Origin: an uncultured Bacilli bacterium
GTDB lineage: Bacteria; Bacillota_I; Bacilli_A; RF39; UBA660
DNA length: 64,000 nucleotides
Reading direction: 5' to 3'
Assembly (NCBI GenBank): GCA_944350495.1
Contig: CALVOZ010000001.1
Span: 62,001-126,000 of the forward strand
Part shown: in pieces, positions 9,549 to 17,532 of the stretch
Position numbering within the stretch: position 1 is the first letter of the stretch
Layout: each line of letters opens with the position of its first letter
The notes under the pieces: generated by a model
What the model was told of the DNA's origin: nothing
The model's input: only the letters and a program-made list of their open reading frames with translations
Databases searched by the model: none
Position numbers and translations under genes: made by a program

Positions 9549-10139
9549 TTTTTTTCTAAACACTTCTTTTCCAGCACCACATATTGGGCATTTAAAATCA
9601 TTAGGTACTTCTTCACCATAATAAACATAACCGCATAAGGTACAAATCCAAGCTGTTTGATTATTATTAGTTTTAATCTTCAATAAGTCATCTTTATGTT
9701 CTTGATAATACTGATAGCTCATAGCATCACTATCTTGATATAAAACAGAATTTATTAATCTACCAATAAAAAGAGTATGAGTATCATTATCAATCGAGTC
9801 AACTATTTCACATTCCATATATCCTAGGGAATCTTTAATAACTTTTAATCCATCTACATTATTAGTTTCAATATTTTGAAATTTATCAAGGTCGCGCATT
9901 GAATTAAATCCAAAAGTCTTAATTATTTCTGGGTTAACATCCATACCTAAAACTGATAAGCAGAATTTGGTATTATTTTTTAATATTTCATTTGTATAAT
10001 TCTTTTTCATTACTGATACAGCAATTAATGGATTATCACTACCACTTACCTGTGATACAGCATCTACCACACAACCACCATTGTCAGTAGTTAAAACATA
10101 CATCCCTTGAGTTATTTTTTGTAATATCTTTGTATTCAT
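9546..10139 (-). CDS. Flavin reductase-rubredoxin fusion (high-molecular-weight rubredoxin type)
   Basis: 197 residues in two domains. Residues 1-150 are a flavin reductase-like FMN-binding split barrel. Residues ~160-197 are a rubredoxin with two CxxC pairs (CTLCGY and CPICGAG) that bind one iron. Proteins of this plan carry electrons from NAD(P)H via FMN to flavodiiron or other oxygen- and peroxide-scavenging enzymes in anaerobes. No such partner is in the neighbourhood. It is a single-gene unit with its own terminator. Confidence 0.88.
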   Translation of the reverse strand: MNTKILQKITQGMYVLTTDNGGCVVDAVSQVSGSDNPLIAVSVMKKNYTNEILKNNTKFCLSVLGMDVNPEIIKTFGFNSMRDLDKFQNIETNNVDGLKVIKDSLGYMECEIVDSIDNDTHTLFIGRLINSVLYQDSDAMSYQYYQEHKDDLLKIKTNNNQTAWICTLCGYVYYGEEVPNDFKCPICGAGKEVFRKK

Positions 10140-10162
10140 TTTATCACCACTTTAATTATAAC

Positions 10163-10189
10163 AAAAAAAGAAACTTTAATATAGTTTCT
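10163..10189 (-). terminator. Rho-independent terminator of gltX
   Basis: AGAAACT-loop-AGTTTCT then TTTTTT, just past the gltX stop. Confidence 0.8.
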
Positions 10190-10191
10190 CT

Positions 10192-11835
10192 TTATAACTT
10201 ATTAATTCTTTCTTTAATGGTCTCTATACCTAACAATTGCATAATATCATATAAATCAGGTGTCATTGACTTACTTGTTAAAGCAACTCTTATAACCATA
10301 CTAATATCAACAATACTGCCTTTATAACCACTAGGATTATTTTTATAATCTTTTATATTAGTAGCATAGCCAAATTCTTCAGCTAATAACTTCATTTTAT
10401 TAAACCAAGTATCTTTATCATCATTGATATCATAATAAAAATCTATATATTTATTTAAAATACTTTTTATCTCATCAATATTATTAATATTTTGCCATTC
10501 ATAATTAACATCTTTAAACAATTCTTTATACATATACCAAATATAAGGTTTAATATCTGAATAGCAACCAAAATCTTTCCTAGGTTTCTTTTGTTCCCTT
10601 TCAATATTTAAAATATTAATAGTATATTCCTTATATTGACTTATTAAACTAGCAAAATCTGAATCATATTTTAAAGCCCAGTCGTATAAATTGTCATATA
10701 CCTCTTTAGCACTTAATTTTGACAAATAATTTTTTGATATATTTAAAAGTTTACTTTGATCAAATAGAGGGCTACTACCAATTTTAGAAAAACTAAAATC
10801 AAAGTCAATTAATGGTGCATTAGGGTTTGATTCACGCCAACTTTCAAAGTTTGAATTAGCTATTGTCATCAAATATTCTTGCATTGGTAATTGTGGCATT
10901 CCAATTTCATGAAAATGTCTAACCGCAAAATTTTGATCTTTTCTTTTACTAATCTTTCTTTTAGAACCATTCTCATCAACAATCATAATAAGTCCTAAAT
11001 GAGCGTAGTTTGGTAATTCAAAACCAAACATATTAAACAGTTGAATATGTACAGGGACGGATGGTAACCAATCTTCTCCTCTCAAAACATGTGTTGTACG
11101 CATTAGATGATCATCTACTAAATGCGCAAAATGATATAATGGAATTCCATCACTTTTAATTAAAATAATATCTTGATCATTTTCTGGGAAAATTACATCA
11201 CCTTTTACTAAATCATGAAAATGAACTTTTTTGTGATAATCACCATTAGATTTTAATCTAATTGTATAAGTATCACCTCTTCTAATACGCTTAGCTCTTT
11301 CATCATTATCCAAATTGCGACATTTAGCATATCTCCCATAATAACCGATTCTTTCTTTTCTAGTTTTTTGTTTTTCCCTAGTTTCATCCATTTCTTGAGC
11401 TGTGCAAAAACAAGGATAAGCCAAATCGTTTTCAATCATATACTTAGCAAAAGTATGATATATCTCTATTCTCTCACTTTGAATATAAGGTCCATAATTA
11501 CCTCTTTGTTCAGTCTCAGATATTACTCCTTCATTGTAATCTAATCCCAATGTTTTAATTGCACTTACAATATTATCTATTCCATTTTCAATTTCACGCT
11601 TTTGATCAGTATCTTCTATTCGTAAATAAAAAATTCCATTAGTTTTTTTGGGCACAAAACATTCAATAAAACATGATAACATATTCCCCATATGAACAAA
11701 ACCAGTTGGGCTTGGAGCATATCTTGAAACAATTGCTCCCTCAGCTAAATCTCTCTTAGGATATATTTTTTCATAATCATCAATTGTTTTAGTAACATCA
11801 GGAAACATTAAATTTGCTAATTCTTTATTTGTCAT
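10192..11835 (-). CDS. gltX: Glutamate--tRNA ligase
   Basis: 547 residues from ATG 11835, chosen for its AGGAAGG ribosome site; the longer frame would begin inside the T-box terminator. Class I signatures are HMGN (HIGH motif, in PSPTGFVHMGN) and KISKR (KMSKS motif). An LRGEDWL motif is present, and there is a C-terminal anticodon-binding domain. It charges tRNA-Glu, and possibly tRNA-Gln if no GlnRS is present. It is expressed from the 12110 promoter under T-box control. Confidence 0.95.
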   Translation of the reverse strand: MTNKELANLMFPDVTKTIDDYEKIYPKRDLAEGAIVSRYAPSPTGFVHMGNMLSCFIECFVPKKTNGIFYLRIEDTDQKREIENGIDNIVSAIKTLGLDYNEGVISETEQRGNYGPYIQSERIEIYHTFAKYMIENDLAYPCFCTAQEMDETREKQKTRKERIGYYGRYAKCRNLDNDERAKRIRRGDTYTIRLKSNGDYHKKVHFHDLVKGDVIFPENDQDIILIKSDGIPLYHFAHLVDDHLMRTTHVLRGEDWLPSVPVHIQLFNMFGFELPNYAHLGLIMIVDENGSKRKISKRKDQNFAVRHFHEIGMPQLPMQEYLMTIANSNFESWRESNPNAPLIDFDFSFSKIGSSPLFDQSKLLNISKNYLSKLSAKEVYDNLYDWALKYDSDFASLISQYKEYTINILNIEREQKKPRKDFGCYSDIKPYIWYMYKELFKDVNYEWQNINNIDEIKSILNKYIDFYYDINDDKDTWFNKMKLLAEEFGYATNIKDYKNNPSGYKGSIVDISMVIRVALTSKSMTPDLYDIMQLLGIETIKERINKL

Positions 11836-11851
11836 AATATCATTCCTTCCT

Positions 11852-12076
11852 AAAAAAAATAGATTCAATCCTATAAGGACGAATCTATCGTGGTACCACC
11901 TTAATTTATAAACAACGTTTATATCTCAAAATCTTAACGCGATTAACGAAATGACTTGTATACATCATTCAACTCCAAAGTTTCTTCAAATATCTCAATC
12001 ATTAATTTTCACCAACCATTAACTCTCTATCCATTGAAAATATTTTACTCTTCTTCTTCTTTGCTTTAAAATAATG
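11852..12076 (-). promoter_or_regulatory. T-box leader riboswitch upstream of gltX
   Basis: The minus strand carries the canonical T-box sequence AAGGTGGTACCACG (11889-11902). It is followed by a terminator, AGATTCGTCC-TTATA-GGATTGAATCT with eight T (11852-11886). Upstream are the stem I landmarks AGAGAG and GGTTGGTG, and a GAA-containing segment (11981-11988) preceding ACTTTGGAGT, matching a Glu specifier codon. Uncharged tRNA-Glu would stabilise the antiterminator and switch gltX on. The specifier assignment is inferred from the gene downstream and from position. Confidence 0.9.
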
Positions 12077-12081
12077 TTTTG

Positions 12082-12110
12082 ATTATAACATGAAATGCCA
12101 AAAAGTGCAA
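12082..12110 (-). promoter_or_regulatory. Sigma-A promoter of gltX
   Basis: TTGCAC (12105-12110), 17-base spacer, TATAAT (12082-12087), just upstream of the T-box. Confidence 0.85.
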
Positions 12111-12114
12111 CTAA

Positions 12115-12558
12115 TTAATAATCGTTTAACTTTTCTTCTATACTATTTAAATCTTCTATTGTTAATTTATTAGTACAATAAGTAATATCAATATGAACAT
12201 TAAAAAGATTTTCATAATCAAAATCAGTTGTAGCTGAAAGTATACCTTTATTATCCAAAAGTTCTTCTATTCTACCTTTTAAGCAATATTCACAACACAC
12301 ATCTTTAATAGTTATTTGATATTTTTTACCATCTTCATATTTATTAAAAGAAACTATAGAAGGTATATTATTTAATCCTAAAAAGAAAAGTGTCTCTAAT
12401 TTAATGCGATTTATATCAATTAGTTTAGAATCATATATGTAATTAACTGTATTCTCCTTAACCTCAACCGAATCAATACCATTAAAATTTAACATGTATG
12501 ATATAAATTCAGTAGGATCATAATACATATCTTCAACTGTAATGCTTAATTTATTCAT
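12115..12558 (-). CDS. HMA-like protein, divergent
   Basis: 147 residues. The second half resembles a heavy-metal-associated domain: KDVCCEYCLKGRIEELLDNKG supplies a CxxC after the first strand, followed by the helix and the V-x-I-D strand pattern. The first ~65 residues repeat the same beta-alpha-beta-beta rhythm without the cysteines, suggesting two ferredoxin-like domains. Metal binding is an inference from the CxxC alone. There are no transporter or chaperone partners nearby. The ribosome site is GAGGAAA. Confidence 0.5.
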   Translation of the reverse strand: MNKLSITVEDMYYDPTEFISYMLNFNGIDSVEVKENTVNYIYDSKLIDINRIKLETLFFLGLNNIPSIVSFNKYEDGKKYQITIKDVCCEYCLKGRIEELLDNKGILSATTDFDYENLFNVHIDITYCTNKLTIEDLNSIEEKLNDY

Positions 12559-13075
12559 ATTTTTTCCTCGTTTTTATTAATGATATAATAATAACATAAC
12601 TTTAACAATAAATCTACGTTTTCTTTGTTATAAACTAACATAAAAAATCTATAATTTTATAAAAAAGTCTAACAAAAGTTAAATCTTAAAATTCATAAAT
12701 GGTGTCCTCGGCCAGAATCGAACTGGCAGTCTATTGCTTAGGAGAAAATAGGCTTAAATTTCAAATGGTATTTGTTTTTTTTAATGCTTATTATTTCTTA
12801 AAAAAATAAATCTTTTTTTAAAATTTCATTTTTAAATATTTATTTATTTTTTAAATTATTTTAAATAACATTTTATCAGAGTCGCGACAAAATCGCGACA
12901 TACCATTATAAAATTCTATCCTAAAACAAGAACGCCAACTTTAAGACTATTTTAACATAAATTTCATATTTTTTCTACTCAATAGCAATCGGATTTAAAT
13001 TTATCATATCCTAACTCACGATTGATTTTAAATGTTTTTTTATAAAAACTATTTACTACTATATTTTATTTTTAA
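12559..13075. other. Intergenic region holding the left attachment repeat
   Basis: No gene is supported here. It contains the left 70-bp direct repeat (12675-12744) with the 3' half of tRNA-Arg, then extremely AT-rich DNA. Two closely spaced TCGCGAC heptamers (12882-12888 and 12893-12899) stand out from the base composition. Short minus-strand frames between 12870 and 13070 are interrupted by stops. Confidence 0.6.
12675..12744. repeat. Left direct repeat (att-like), 3' half of tRNA-Arg
   Basis: 70 bases identical to 15665-15734. Bases 12700-12744 equal the last 45 bases of tRNA-Arg, from the anticodon loop to the encoded CCA; the rest is flanking DNA downstream of the tRNA. This is the displaced 3' end expected after site-specific integration into a tRNA gene. 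Confidence 0.9.
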
Positions 13076-13903
13076 TTATAAAACCTTTTTCTTTACTTTA
13101 CTGCAACTAAAATTAATTAAAAAACCATCATCCTCGTATCCTGCATTAATATAAGCTTTATTAGATGGTATATAATTATAATCTGTATATAATAATGGAA
13201 CTAATCCTCTTTCGAGTAAATCATTTGTCATTAAATATATTAAATTGGCAGCATAACCTTTTCTTCTTTCTTCAACAGGTGTATAAACATGATTTAATTT
13301 TGCTTGATTATCTACAATACTATAACTAACCATACAAACTATTTTACCGTTCGAATTTCTTAAAACGTAAAACTTATCATCTTTCAAGAATCTATCGACA
13401 TCATATTTTGCTTGTTCTATAGTAATAGGATCAATACCGTTCATTTCCATATTGTCATCATACCAATATCTTTCCAATATGCTCCTATCTTCTTCAACAG
13501 GCTTAGACAAAAAAACATCACATTCTTTAGGTTTAACAGTTTTATAACATATTAAAAAACCCATTTCAAAATAATCATCTTTATTTACATTAACAAAATC
13601 TCTTTCAATTAATAAATCATACAATTCCTTTTTAGAAGTGAATTTATCCTTCTCTTTATCAGTTAAATACATATTAATCAATTCTTCTATTTCATCTATT
13701 TTAGATTTATCAAAATTATCTTTTGTCCAAATCCATGTAGGCCAATTCTTAGAACCTCTACATATTATATAATTTTCTTCATCACTATATAATTCAAGCT
13801 CTGGACTAGACAAATTTTTAAATATTAAATTGAATTTATATTTATCTCTTTGAAAATCTGCACTTTCAAATATTTTATTATCAGGTTTTATTACTTTATA
13901 CAT
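13076..13903 (-). CDS. GNAT-family N-acetyltransferase
   Basis: 275 residues from ATG 13903 (AAAGGAGTG ribosome site; the longer frame starts 12 codons upstream without one). The C-terminal half is a GNAT domain with the acetyl-CoA loop RRKGYAANL and the closing strand SNKAYINAGYE. The N-terminal half looks like the second, degenerate GNAT-like domain common in Bacillota two-domain acetyltransferases. The substrate is unknown. It lies inside the integrated element and is its only apparently intact enzyme gene, so it may be cargo. Confidence 0.8.
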   Translation of the reverse strand: MYKVIKPDNKIFESADFQRDKYKFNLIFKNLSSPELELYSDEENYIICRGSKNWPTWIWTKDNFDKSKIDEIEELINMYLTDKEKDKFTSKKELYDLLIERDFVNVNKDDYFEMGFLICYKTVKPKECDVFLSKPVEEDRSILERYWYDDNMEMNGIDPITIEQAKYDVDRFLKDDKFYVLRNSNGKIVCMVSYSIVDNQAKLNHVYTPVEERRKGYAANLIYLMTNDLLERGLVPLLYTDYNYIPSNKAYINAGYEDDGFLINFSCSKVKKKVL

Positions 13904-13919
13904 TATATCACTCCTTTTC

Positions 13920-14187
13920 TTATTTAGGTAAACAATCAATCAATTCATTTATAGCTTTCGACAATAATTCTTCTGATAATAATATAGGATCAAAGTCTAT
14001 ACTTCTTTCTTTTAAATACTTTATCATTTCATTGGCTGACAATTGAGCAAAAATGGCACAAATAAACTAGGAATTATCGCATATCCTGCGTTAACTTGTC
14101 CTTTATTTGATAAAACATATCTTGCACCGACAAATGTTAATATTATAAAAACAAATGTTAATATCCTATATACTTTTTCTTTTTTTC
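13920..14187 (-). pseudogene. Frameshifted small membrane protein gene
   Basis: An ATG at 14187 behind GGGAGAT opens a frame that stops after a few codons. A neighbouring frame encodes a hydrophobic helix and the segment GQVNAGYAIIPSLF, and a third frame continues with ~40 residues ending ELIDCLPK at 13920. The pieces read like one small one-to-two-helix membrane protein broken by at least two frameshifts. It directly follows the XRE gene, a common pairing of HTH regulator and small membrane protein. Confidence 0.55.
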
Positions 14188-14205
14188 ATAACTTTTATAT
14201 CTCCC

Positions 14206-14718
14206 TTATATTGTTGATAGTATAAAAGCAATAAAATTTACAACGAATGGGATAATCATACACCAAGCCCATAATAATACGTTTTTATCATTAGTTTGCT
14301 TATATTTATAAAAATAGACAACTGCTGAAAATCCAAATAATAAAGTAGTGTAGCCAGAATATTCTAAATCTTTAATAAAAGAATATACAATAAAAGTTGT
14401 AATGATTAATAATATAAATATAGTTCCAATAATAATACTTTTATAGTGATTAAACTCTGATAATTTTATAAGATTTTCTTCTGTCTTTTCTTTTATTTTA
14501 TCGTCTGGTATTTTTTCACCTGATAAAATATCATTTACACTAACATCTAGTATTTCACTTAATGGTTTTAAAAGAGACATATCCATTAAGCAAATTCCTC
14601 TTTCCCACTTGCTAACTGCATTTTTGCTTATGTTTAATTTTTCCGCTAATTGCTCTTGAGTTAGTTTTTTATCTTTACGACAATTTGCAATAAATTGACC
14701 TATTTTTACTTTATCCAT
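14206..14718 (-). CDS. XRE-family regulator with membrane helices
   Basis: 170 residues. Residues 5-60 form a Cro/C1 helix-turn-helix (LTQEQLAEKLNISKNAVSKW). Three hydrophobic helices follow at about 93-113, 120-138 and 148-168, anchoring the DNA-binding domain to the membrane. Such proteins usually control a neighbouring transporter or membrane protein, here the broken gene just downstream. Ribosome site GAGGAGAAGG. It lies inside the tRNA-Arg element. Confidence 0.85.
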   Translation of the reverse strand: MDKVKIGQFIANCRKDKKLTQEQLAEKLNISKNAVSKWERGICLMDMSLLKPLSEILDVSVNDILSGEKIPDDKIKEKTEENLIKLSEFNHYKSIIIGTIFILLIITTFIVYSFIKDLEYSGYTTLLFGFSAVVYFYKYKQTNDKNVLLWAWCMIIPFVVNFIAFILSTI

Positions 14719-14883
14719 AATTACCTTCTCCTCATTAACAATTTAACATAAAATTTTTTTATTTTCCACACACCATAGGTTTATTTTTGAAAAAACATAC
14801 TTATAGTTTACCTATGAATTATTATTTGTCTATCAATATTATTATATCATTAATATTATTTATTTTATCTCTCGAAATCATCA

Positions 14884-15623
14884 TTACAATAAAATTTCAC
14901 TATATATATCTTCAGGTAAATTAAATCTGTATATACTATTTTCAATAGCATTCTTAAAATATCCAAACTTATTTTTAATATCATTACCATCTTCATCTTT
15001 AAATTTATTTGATATAACTCTTGGAACAATAAATGTATTATTGTCATAAGATCTCTATAAGAATTATCTTCTAATAACTTTTTAAACAAATCATCATAAT
15101 AAAATATTTGACTATCTTCTGCATTTATATAATTTATTTCTATTAATTCCAGAGTCAATCTATTATGTTCTTCAGCAACAAAAAAAGATGATATCGTTTT
15201 ATCATCTTTATCTATTTGTTTATTAGTATTTATTATATTAGTATTTATTTGTGGTTGTTCTTCCACATCTGGAATGTCCAGGTGTGGAATATCCGTATCT
15301 GGACTACTTTTTTCGTTATCAATATCAACAAAATGTGGTTTTTCATAAATTAAATAATTATATTCAAAATAACCTTTATCTCCTCTAACTTTTTCAATTT
15401 CTAAATAATGATTTTGTTGTAGTTCTTTTAAAGTCGAGCTTATAGCATCTCTGTTTTCTTTACTAATTGAACATAAAACTTTTAATGAATAATCTCAATC
15501 TTCTGGCAATGATAACATAAATGACAATAAACATTTTTCTTTATAACTTAAGTTTTTATCTTTTAAATGATAATCACTCATAACTGTAAAATCTTTCGTT
15601 TTTTCTATTTTGAATACTGACAT
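14884..15623 (-). pseudogene. Replication-initiator / helix-turn-helix protein, nonsense and frameshift mutations
   Basis: Starts at ATG 15623 with MSVFKIEKTKDFTVMSDYHL and continues as the conserved N-terminal winged helix of plasmid/phage replication-initiator proteins. A TGA at 15495-15497 replaces the tryptophan expected in the PEDW motif. The frame then runs on through the linker (PDTDIPHLDIPD) to about 15035, where a frameshift separates a C-terminal tail (FIVPRVISNKFKDEDG, ending SEILL and TAA at 14884). Two independent lesions make it non-functional under the standard code. Confidence 0.8.
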
Positions 15624-15664
15624 AATTACTCTCCTTTCAAATTTATAAAAAAAAATCTAACAAT

Positions 15665-15734
15665 AAAGTTAAATCTTAAAATTCATAAATGGTGTCCTCG
15701 GCCAGAATCGAACTGGCAGTCTATTGCTTAGGAG
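15665..15734. repeat. Right direct repeat (att-like), within intact tRNA-Arg
   Basis: Identical over 70 bases to 12675-12744. It spans the tRNA 3' half from the anticodon loop plus 25 bases downstream. The identity ends exactly after GGAG, marking the likely crossover limit. Confidence 0.9.
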
Positions 15735-15766
15735 GCAATTGCGTTATCCTATTACGCCACGGGGAC
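15690..15766 (-). tRNA. tRNA-Arg (anticodon CCT)
   Basis: 77 bases with encoded CCA. Acceptor GTCCCCG pairs with CGAGGAC (one C-A mismatch). D stem GCGT/ACGC, anticodon stem ATTGC/GCAAT with loop CTCCTAA (anticodon CCT), T arm GCCAG-TTCGATT-CTGGC. It reads rare AGG codons and is the integration target of the adjacent element. Confidence 0.92.
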
Positions 15767-15814
15767 ATCTATAAATAGTTTAACACAAACTTAAACAAAT
15801 AAAAAGAGTATTAA

Positions 15815-16330
15815 TTAAAACACCCTTAAAAAATTCAATACAAAAACTACTAGTATGTTTGTTATATACTTATAACCAAACTTACGCCCAAATTCAACAG
15901 TACTAATTCCTTTATCTACAAAACTTACAATCCAACTTTCAGCATATTTAGGAACTTTAACATCAATTGGGAACATATGAGTCCTAATTATATCTTCTTC
16001 CTTTTCATTAATGTCAAACATCATTTTAGCATTTATAACCGCTTCTTTTGGATGATTTATTGTATATAAAGATACTTTATCTTTTATGTTTTTTTGTTCT
16101 GAAACACTTTCAAGATAATAATCATGTAATAAACCAGCACGTGCTACATCAGCATAGTCTAAATTTAATAGCTTAGCTATTTTATATGATTTATAAGAAA
16201 CTTTAAGCATATGGTTTAACCTTGTACTATCATGATGCTTAATATTGTTCATTTTACTTGTAAATTCTTCATTTGACATGATTGGGGCAACTATTCTTTT
16301 GTATTCCTCATCACATTGTAAATAATTCAT
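15815..16330 (-). CDS. HD-domain phosphohydrolase
   Basis: 171 residues from ATG 16330 (GAGGAGAG ribosome site; the longer frame begins at TTG). His40, the LLHD pair His69-Asp70, and a later NHPKEA and THMFP give the metal-binding HD signature of nucleotide or cyclic-dinucleotide phosphohydrolases. Substrate unknown. The C-terminus ends in a hydrophobic stretch that runs into a weak terminator-like hairpin, so the tail may have been altered. Confidence 0.75.
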   Translation of the reverse strand: MNYLQCDEEYKRIVAPIMSNEEFTSKMNNIKHHDSTRLNHMLKVSYKSYKIAKLLNLDYADVARAGLLHDYYLESVSEQKNIKDKVSLYTINHPKEAVINAKMMFDINEKEEDIIRTHMFPIDVKVPKYAESWIVSFVDKGISTVEFGRKFGYKYITNILVVFVLNFLRVF

Positions 16331-16392
16331 TTTTTCTCTCCTCAAGCCTTTTTCATTATATCACATTTTTAGAAAAATTCAAATTTAGGATT

Positions 16393-17481
16393 TTAGCTAA
16401 TTGTCAACTCTTTGTTTAATGGTTGAATTTGGATATATGTATTACCATCATTTACTTTTATTTCTTCACCATTTAAATATCTATATACAGTCTTAGAAGC
16501 CCGACTAGACTTCTCCCAAGTAATAGGTATAGCATAACCATTTGTAATATAGTACCCTTCCCCACTACCAATATTTTCTAACGCTTGTCTATCTTTACTA
16601 TCTAAACGATAATTTCTAACTTGATATGTAATAATGTTTTTAGTTGTATATTGTTCTCCAGTTTCATAATCTTTATGCGGATATGTCTTACTAGCTGTTC
16701 CTTGTGATCTTAAATATACTTTATTTTCCTCATCATAAGTGAATGTAGTTGAACGACTATATGAATAGTCAATAAACACTTTATTAGCAGGTATTGCCCC
16801 TTCCATACTACTTAAATCTATTTCATCTACACTATAATTTAAAACTGGTGATATATTTGTTGTAACACGATATTCTTTATTTCTTACTGCCTTATTTATT
16901 CTTTCCATTGAAGTAAAAGCAGTATGTTCAGTTGCTAAACCTAAACTACGATCACGCCAAAACGCATCATCATAATACATTCCATTAATGTTATCTATAC
17001 CCAACGAACTTATATCTTCTAAAGCTTGGTTACTAGCACCAAAATGAATATATAAAGCATCATTTTCTAAAGCATAATCTAGATAATATGGTCTAGCACT
17101 TCTAACACTACCAATTCTCTCGGTAGTAGTATCTTTAAATATAGCCATTAAACGAGTATATCCACCTTCAACAATAATTTCATATACCAAATAAGCATCT
17201 TGTAATCCTGATTGATAACCCCATACTGTCGAAATATTATTATACATAATTGCTATATTTCTACTATTAGAATCTTCATCAATAACTGTTAATTTCTTAA
17301 CCGGTTCTGGTGGAATAACTTCCTCTTGTTCACCTTTTTGTTCTAACTTTGAATTTTTATTTTTATCACTAGTATTCACTAAATATAATATTCCAATCAC
17401 ACCAATAGTTAAAAATACAATCATAACTATAACTAAAATTAAACTATTTATTCTAAATTTCCTTTTTGTCTCCACTAACAT
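16393..17481 (-). CDS. YerB-like DUF3048 protein, membrane-anchored
   Basis: About 362 residues. One N-terminal helix (residues ~15-35) is followed by a short charged linker and a DUF3048 domain recognisable from AIMYNNISTVWGYQSGLQDA, GGYTRLMAIF and GSVRSARPYYLDYA. The C-terminal domain (KTYPHKDYETGEQ to ITWEKSSRASKT) completes the YerB plan. Function is not established; it sits on the outer face of the membrane. The start is uncertain: ATG 17481 touches the ribosome site, and GTG 17475 has better spacing. Confidence 0.85.
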   Translation of the reverse strand: MLVETKRKFRINSLILVIVMIVFLTIGVIGILYLVNTSDKNKNSKLEQKGEQEEVIPPEPVKKLTVIDEDSNSRNIAIMYNNISTVWGYQSGLQDAYLVYEIIVEGGYTRLMAIFKDTTTERIGSVRSARPYYLDYALENDALYIHFGASNQALEDISSLGIDNINGMYYDDAFWRDRSLGLATEHTAFTSMERINKAVRNKEYRVTTNISPVLNYSVDEIDLSSMEGAIPANKVFIDYSYSRSTTFTYDEENKVYLRSQGTASKTYPHKDYETGEQYTTKNIITYQVRNYRLDSKDRQALENIGSGEGYYITNGYAIPITWEKSSRASKTVYRYLNGEEIKVNDGNTYIQIQPLNKELTIS

Positions 17482-17508
17482 CACCTAATAAAATTATATC
17501 ATATCAAG

Positions 17509-17532
17509 AAAAAAAAGCCTAACTATTTAAGC
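17509..17532 (-). terminator. Rho-independent terminator of ddl
   Basis: AGCTTAA-ATAG-TTAGGCT with TTTTTTTT, overlapping the ddl stop. Confidence 0.75.

Larger units (their letters stand above)
12745..15734. mobile_element. Decayed integrated element at tRNA-Arg(CCT)
   Basis: The segment between the 70-bp repeats (2990 bp repeat to repeat) contains genes typical of small plasmid- or phage-derived elements: a replication-initiator pseudogene, an XRE regulator, a broken small membrane protein and an acetyltransferase. No integrase or recombinase frame remains, so it is probably immobile, or depended on a helper. The tRNA is intact on the 15766 side. Confidence 0.75.

Noticed and set aside
12700..12744. 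Apparent tRNA at the left repeat
   Set aside because: Only the 3' half is present (anticodon loop to CCA); no 5' acceptor or D arm follows, so it is an attachment remnant, not a tRNA gene.
14043..14225. Plus-strand 60-codon frame in the element
   Set aside because: It is the antisense of the frameshifted membrane-protein remnant, whose minus-strand reading gives sensible helices and a ribosome site.
14865..15266. 133-codon minus-strand gene in the element
   Set aside because: It is the middle of a longer replication-initiator gene, cut off by a TGA upstream and a frameshift at its end; reported as a pseudogene instead.
14884..15623. TGA-as-Trp genetic code for the whole genome
   Set aside because: Genes at 23475 and 32597 end in TGA exactly at the family end or at an ATGA junction, and Trp is encoded by TGG throughout, so TGA is a stop here.
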